A stretch of DNA of 10,388 nt from Actinomycetota bacterium. Its GTDB lineage: Bacteria; Actinomycetota; Acidimicrobiia; Acidimicrobiales; Ilumatobacteraceae. The position numbers and the translations under genes are program-made. Below, in pieces: positions 7,028-10,388 of this stretch (positions within the stretch are counted from its first letter, which is position 1; each line of letters opens with the position of its first letter). The stretch covers positions 1 through 10,388 of the forward strand of contig RGGX01000034.1 of the NCBI GenBank assembly GCA_010024485.1. Direction: 5' to 3'. The notes under the pieces are model-generated. The model was not told the origin of the DNA and did not search any database. It worked only from the letters and a program-made list of their open reading frames with translations.

Positions 7028-8016
7028 GTGCCACGCGGCGGAGCGCCGAGACCTCCGACCTGCCCGGCATCGCCACCCTTCTCGATGCCGTCTGGGCCGA
7101 CCTCGACCAGCCCATCGCCCACTCCGCCGAGGAGCTCGCCGAGGAGTTCGACAGCACCGCGACCTCCCTCGCCGATGTCATGGTCTGGGAGTCCGACGAC
7201 GGCGACCTCTCCGCCGTGGGGTACACCCTGCTGCTCGCCGGTGATGACCTCGCGCGGTGTTACCTCTTCGGGGGTGTGCATCCCGAGGCCCGTCGCCACG
7301 GCATCGGCACCGAACTGATCGACCACCTCATCGCGAAGGCATCGGAGCGTCTCCGCGCATCGGGCAGTCAACGACTCGTGATGCGCACCCATCGGCCGTC
7401 GACGTCGACCGCCGCTGCCAGCATCTTGTCGGCGCGCGGATTCACGGTCGCGCGCTACTTCACCGACATGCACCGCAGCACGACCGAGCCCCCGACGGCG
7501 GACCTGCCCGACGGCTACGAGATCGCCACCTGGGACAACGAACGCGCCGAGGAACTCCGCGAGCTCAAGAACCTCGCCTTCTCCGACCACTGGGGCTCCA
7601 CCCCATCGAGCGTCGAGTCGTGGGACGAAACCACCTCGTCGTCGCCCACCCGGCTCGGCCTGTCGCGCAGCGTGAGCACCGCGAACGGGGAGATCGTCGG
7701 CCTGCTCCTCACCCGGCGACACCCCTCCGACGACGAGATCCTCGGAGCCCCGTACGCCTGGATGGACCTCATCGCGACCCACCCCGCTCACCGCGGACGG
7801 GGGATCGCCGCCGCGATGATCGCCGACGCTCTGCGGGCCTACCGCGAGGAGGGAATCAGTCGTGCCGCCCTCGAGGTCGACGCGGACAGCCCGACCGGGG
7901 CGGATCGGCTCTACGTCGGGCTCGGCTTCGAACCCTGGAGGGCGACCGAGACCGATGAGATGGAGGTCGAACCCCTCACGGCGCCGGACGGTGCCACATC
8001 GCCCCCGTCGGCGTGA
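7024..8016 (+). CDS. Tandem-GNAT acetyltransferase (mycothiol-synthase-like architecture)
   Basis: A 330-residue cytosolic protein with two GNAT folds. The first (about 1-155) has the acetyl-CoA pyrophosphate loop ARRHGIGTELIDHLI at 89-103, preceded by the strand LFGGVHPE. The second (about 160-318) has DLIATHPAHRGRGIAAAMI at 248-266, a full R/Q-x-x-G-x-G/A loop, and the closing strand LEVDADSPTGADRLYVGLGF, typical of active domains. Two fused GNAT domains of this length occur in mycothiol synthase (MshD) and in many uncharacterised actinobacterial relatives; I do not see enough to call it MshD. The start GTG at 7024 overlaps the stop of the lipoprotein gene, and there is only a weak ribosome site, so coupled translation is likely. 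Its last 41 bases overlap the end of the minus-strand flavoprotein gene, and its stop codon sits in a hairpin. The acetylated substrate is unknown. Confidence 0.85.
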   Translation: MSATRRSAETSDLPGIATLLDAVWADLDQPIAHSAEELAEEFDSTATSLADVMVWESDDGDLSAVGYTLLLAGDDLARCYLFGGVHPEARRHGIGTELIDHLIAKASERLRASGSQRLVMRTHRPSTSTAAASILSARGFTVARYFTDMHRSTTEPPTADLPDGYEIATWDNERAEELRELKNLAFSDHWGSTPSSVESWDETTSSSPTRLGLSRSVSTANGEIVGLLLTRRHPSDDEILGAPYAWMDLIATHPAHRGRGIAAAMIADALRAYREEGISRAALEVDADSPTGADRLYVGLGFEPWRATETDEMEVEPLTAPDGATSPPSA

Positions 8017-8308
8017 CGGTCAGCACGCCGTCGGCGAGCGCTCCGGCCCCGTCGACAACGATCGAGTAGTCGGATCGCTCCCCCGAACCCCCCGGAGGGA
8101 ACACGACCACAGGTGAGGCCCCAGCCGAGATGTTGCGGGCCGCGCGACCGTCGCCGACCCCGAGGGTCATCACACCGCCCGCGGACCACTCGACGCCGAG
8201 CGACACCACATGGGCATGATCAGCGTCTGACGAGGACGTCACGAGGAAGGCCCAGCGCCGACCGGCAGCCGCTTCCTCCAGATCATCAGCGCTAATCGGA
8301 ATACTCAC
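7976..8308 (-). CDS. Small pyridoxamine-5'-phosphate-oxidase-like (flavin split-barrel) protein
   Basis: From GTG at 8308 the product is 110 residues: a short helix (DDLEEAAAGRRW), then strands AFLVTSSS, HVVSLGVEWSAGGVMTLGVG, a helix DGRAARNISAGASPVVVFPP, and the strands DYSIVVDGAGALADGVLTVTPTGAMWHRP. The order helix, paired strands with a solvent-exposed turn, R-x-x-N helix, then a strand with VxGxA is the pattern of the FMN/F420-binding split barrel of the PNPOx-like superfamily, in a short form near 100-110 residues. Members bind FMN, F420 or haem; none can be chosen here. GTG at 8308 is preferred over ATG at 8320 because TATGGT lies 7 bases ahead of the GTG, suggesting a leaderless mRNA, and because that ATG is inside the putative -10. 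The gene converges on and overlaps the GNAT gene, and diverges from the ABC transporter genes. Confidence 0.7.
   Translation of the reverse strand: MSIPISADDLEEAAAGRRWAFLVTSSSDADHAHVVSLGVEWSAGGVMTLGVGDGRAARNISAGASPVVVFPPGGSGERSDYSIVVDGAGALADGVLTVTPTGAMWHRPAP
8005..8034. terminator. Hairpin at the GNAT stop codon, possible terminator
   Basis: CGGCGTG (8009-8015) and CACGCCG (8024-8030) form a 7-bp stem with an 8-base loop. After a T-T mismatch, three more pairs (8005-8007 with 8032-8034) continue the stem. The GNAT stop TGA (8014-8016) straddles the stem-loop edge. There is no T-tract. It lies inside the C-terminal codons of the minus-strand flavoprotein gene, so part of the symmetry could reflect that coding sequence. 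Confidence 0.35.
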
Positions 8309-8360
8309 CGGCGCGACCATAGCGGTGGCATCGGCGACGACCCGACGGCAAACTGTCGGC
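8309..8360. promoter_or_regulatory. Divergent promoter region for the flavoprotein and the ABC transporter genes
   Basis: There are 52 bases between the two chosen starts. On the minus strand TATGGT (complement of 8316-8321) is 7 bases from the GTG at 8308. On the plus strand CAAACT (8349-8354) is 6 bases from the GTG at 8361. Both fit leaderless transcription, and neither start has a Shine-Dalgarno sequence. No convincing -35 elements or operator repeats are visible. Confidence 0.4.
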
Positions 8361-9101
8361 GTGAGCACCCCCACCACCACCGCAGCAGCCGGAGCCGTCG
8401 ACGCCCTCAAGGTCTACGGCTCCGGTGACGCCAGAGTCACCGCCCTCAACCATGTGAGCGTCACCTTCACCCCCGGACACTTCACCGCGATCATGGGCCC
8501 CTCCGGTTCCGGGAAGTCGACCCTCATGCACTGCCTCGCCGGGCTCGACGACCTCACCTCCGGCGACGTCTTCATCGGTGACACCCACCTCGCCGACCTC
8601 AACGACCGTCAACTCACCGAGCTCCGCCGTACCAAGGTCGGCTTCATCTTCCAGGCCTTCAACCTGATCCCGACGCTGACGGCCAGGGAGAACATCCTGC
8701 TCCCGCTCACCCTCGGCGGCCGCGACGTCGACGAGGCATGGTTCGACGAGGTGGTCACCACCGTCGGCCTCGCCGACCGACTCACCCACCGCCCGAATGA
8801 ACTCTCCGGCGGGCAGCAACAGCGGGTCGCCGTGGCCCGCGCCCTCGCCAGCCGGCCCGACATCATCTTCGCCGACGAGCCGACCGGGAACCTCGACTCC
8901 AACTCCGGAGGCGAGATCCTGCAGTTCATGCGGCACGCGGTCGACTCCCTGTCGCAGACCATCGTGATGGTCACCCACGACGCCAACGCCGCCGCCTACG
9001 CCGACCGTGTGGTCTTCCTCGCTGACGGCCGGGTCGTCGCCGACATGGACGACCCCACCGCGGACCGCGTGCTCGACACCATCAAGTCGCTCGGCGACTG
9101 A
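8361..9101 (+). CDS. ABC transporter ATP-binding protein, MacB/LolD type
   Basis: A 246-residue ATPase with every expected motif: Walker A GPSGSGKST at 46-54, Q-loop Q98 in FIFQAFNLIPTLTARENI, signature LSGGQQQR at 148-155, Walker B IIFADEP at 168-174 with catalytic E173, and the H-loop H206 in VTHD. The context NLIPTLTARENI and the D-loop GNLDS are characteristic of the type VII (MacB, LolD, FtsE) group that pairs with FtsX-like permeases and drives extraction or export across the envelope without moving substrate through the membrane pore. GTG at 8361 is chosen over GTG at 8325 because of the spacing to CAAACT and because the extra residues add nothing conserved. The permease gene starts 7 bases downstream. 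Substrate unknown. Confidence 0.95.
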   Translation: MSTPTTTAAAGAVDALKVYGSGDARVTALNHVSVTFTPGHFTAIMGPSGSGKSTLMHCLAGLDDLTSGDVFIGDTHLADLNDRQLTELRRTKVGFIFQAFNLIPTLTARENILLPLTLGGRDVDEAWFDEVVTTVGLADRLTHRPNELSGGQQQRVAVARALASRPDIIFADEPTGNLDSNSGGEILQFMRHAVDSLSQTIVMVTHDANAAAYADRVVFLADGRVVADMDDPTADRVLDTIKSLGD

Positions 9102-9108
9102 GCGCGCC

Positions 9109-10388
9109 ATGTTCCGACTCGTCATCCGTGGCGTCCGCTCCCACCTTGGGCGCCTCATCCTCACCCTGATCTCGGTCGTCCTCGGCGTCGCCTTCGTCTC
9201 CGGGTCGTTCGTGCTCGCCGACAGCCTGCGCTCGATCTTCGACCAGGTGTCCGAAGACGCCTTCGCCGGAGTCGACGCTCAGGTGCGCGTGGCCGAGGGC
9301 GACCTCAACTCCTCCCAGGGCGACCTCCTGAAGTTCTCTGACAGCGTCATCACCACCGTCCAGGCGCTCCCCGAGGTGGAGGTGGCCGAGGGCGGCATCT
9401 TCGCCTTCGAGAAGACCTACACCATCGACGCCTCCGGTGAGATCGTGCGACCCCTCGGCCCGCCGGTGTTCACCACCTCGTGGGACGGCCCGAGCGCCGT
9501 GTCGTCGTTCCGGAACATCGAAGGCGGCCCACCCGTCGGCCAGCAGGTCGTGCTCGATGCCACCCAGGCGAACGCGGGCGGATTCTCGATCGGCGAGGAG
9601 ATCACCATCAGCCTCCCGACCGGCGAGCCGGAACTCTTCACCCTCGTCGGCACCCTCGATTTCGGCGAGGGCGGCACCGGTGGCGCCTACTTCATCGGCT
9701 TCGACCTCCCCACCACCCAGCGGGTGCTCGACGCCGAGGGTCTCATCGACTCCATCGTGGTGAACGCCGCCGACGGCGTCACCCCCGAACAACTCGTCGC
9801 GGCGATCTCCGCTGTGCTCCCCGACGGGCTCGAGGCCGTGACCGGCGAGGTCGTGATCGGAGAGCAGCAGGCCGAGTTCGGCGACTTCATCGACATCTTC
9901 GGCAACGTCCTGCTCGGCTTCGCCGTCGTGGTGCTGTTCGTCAGCACCTTCATCATCCACAACACCTTCGCGACCCTTGTCGGACAACGAACCCGTCAAT
10001 ACGGGCTCCTGCGGTCCATCGGAGCGAGCGCCAAGCAGATCCGCGGCATGGTCATGCTGGAGGCTGGCTTCGTCGGCGTGTTCGCCTCGATCCTCGGACT
10101 GCTCGGTGGCCTCGGCGTTGCCGCTCTGCTCAAGCAGCTCTTCTCCTCCGGCGGGGCCGAGTTCCCCGACGGGCCCCTCGAGATCCGCACCCGCACGATC
10201 GTCGTGGTCGTCATCGTCGGCATGGTCGTCACCTTGGTGTCGGCGCTCCTCCCCGCCCTCAAGGCGTCGCGCGTCGCTCCGCTCGAGGCCTTCCGCAACG
10301 GCGGCGCCCGCCAACGCAGCCTCCGCTTCCGGCTGACCATCGGCGCCGCAGTCACCGTGCCCGGGGCCGTACTGCTCGGACTCGGCAT
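9109..10388 (+). CDS. FtsX-like ABC transporter permease, N-terminal part (runs off the right edge)
   Basis: The frame is open from ATG 9109 to the edge, giving 426 residues with no stop; actinobacterial members are often 800 or more residues with a duplicated FtsX module, so about half may be missing. Residues 1-13 are basic (RGVRSHLGR), followed by a membrane segment at about 14-36, an extracytoplasmic MacB-type domain at about 40-260, and three more segments at about 262-288, 318-345 and 362-384. Between segments two and three is the conserved FtsX cytoplasmic stretch RTRQYGLLRSIGASAKQIRGMVMLEA (the coupling helix for the ATPase), and the module closes with PALKASRVAPLEAFR. A further hydrophobic stretch begins at about 409. 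There is no clear ribosome site, so translation is probably coupled to the ATPase gene. Together they form one transporter. Confidence 0.93.
   Translation, partial: MFRLVIRGVRSHLGRLILTLISVVLGVAFVSGSFVLADSLRSIFDQVSEDAFAGVDAQVRVAEGDLNSSQGDLLKFSDSVITTVQALPEVEVAEGGIFAFEKTYTIDASGEIVRPLGPPVFTTSWDGPSAVSSFRNIEGGPPVGQQVVLDATQANAGGFSIGEEITISLPTGEPELFTLVGTLDFGEGGTGGAYFIGFDLPTTQRVLDAEGLIDSIVVNAADGVTPEQLVAAISAVLPDGLEAVTGEVVIGEQQAEFGDFIDIFGNVLLGFAVVVLFVSTFIIHNTFATLVGQRTRQYGLLRSIGASAKQIRGMVMLEAGFVGVFASILGLLGGLGVAALLKQLFSSGGAEFPDGPLEIRTRTIVVVVIVGMVVTLVSALLPALKASRVAPLEAFRNGGARQRSLRFRLTIGAAVTVPGAVLLGLG

Noticed and set aside
9082..10314. A 410-codon minus-strand frame opposite the permease gene
   Set aside because: It is a Glu/Asp/Gly-rich mirror of the permease coding sequence with no recognisable domain; the plus-strand frame has membrane segments and FtsX motifs.
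1..10388. CRISPR array, tRNA, insertion sequence, toxin-antitoxin or phage genes
   Set aside because: No regular direct repeats, clover-leaf sequences, transposase motifs, terminal repeats or small toxin-like gene pairs were seen on either strand.

Overview
The window is gene-dense, very G+C-rich DNA with third codon positions mostly G or C. It carries a coenzyme-F420-type luciferase-like monooxygenase, a tandem-GNAT protein of the mycothiol-synthase type, GTG starts and several starts that look leaderless. Together these point to an actinobacterium. Acidimicrobiia or a relative is my best guess, but that rank is inference only. I see no rRNA, tRNA, CRISPR array, insertion sequence or phage gene.

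Layout. 1-1175: a divergent pair, a partial LLM-class oxidoreductase (minus) and an SRPBCC-domain protein (plus), fired from what looks like one overlapping pair of -10 elements with both mRNAs starting at the start codon. 1184-5595: a two-gene minus-strand operon with a 4-base ATGA overlap. The first gene is a short YgfK-like protein (flavin/DHOD-like domain plus two [4Fe-4S] clusters). The second is an 882-residue xanthine-dehydrogenase-family enzyme in which the [2Fe-2S] subunit is fused to the molybdopterin subunit, as in the proteins called selenium-dependent xanthine dehydrogenase. 5596-5716: a divergent control region. 5717-8016: a plus-strand pair overlapping by GTGA, a lipoprotein serine hydrolase of the beta-lactamase/PBP fold and a tandem GNAT acetyltransferase. 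7976-8308: a small flavin split-barrel protein (minus) whose end overlaps the GNAT gene. 8361-10388: a MacB/LolD-type ABC transporter ATPase and its FtsX-like permease, the latter cut by the window edge.

How the genes work together. The YgfK-XDH pair is the most interesting part. The hydroxylase has no FAD domain and the YgfK-like protein has no NAD(P)H/FAD (GltD-like) domain, so the usual electron outlets of both families are missing. The simplest reading is that hydroxylation electrons pass from the molybdenum centre through the two [2Fe-2S] clusters to the [4Fe-4S]/flavin partner next door, or that a redox partner lies elsewhere. The substrate (purine or other N-heterocycle) and any use of selenium cannot be read from the sequence. 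The ABC ATPase and permease form an ordinary lipoprotein/peptide-type export or envelope complex. The hydrolase and GNAT genes are probably co-transcribed but their joint role is unknown.
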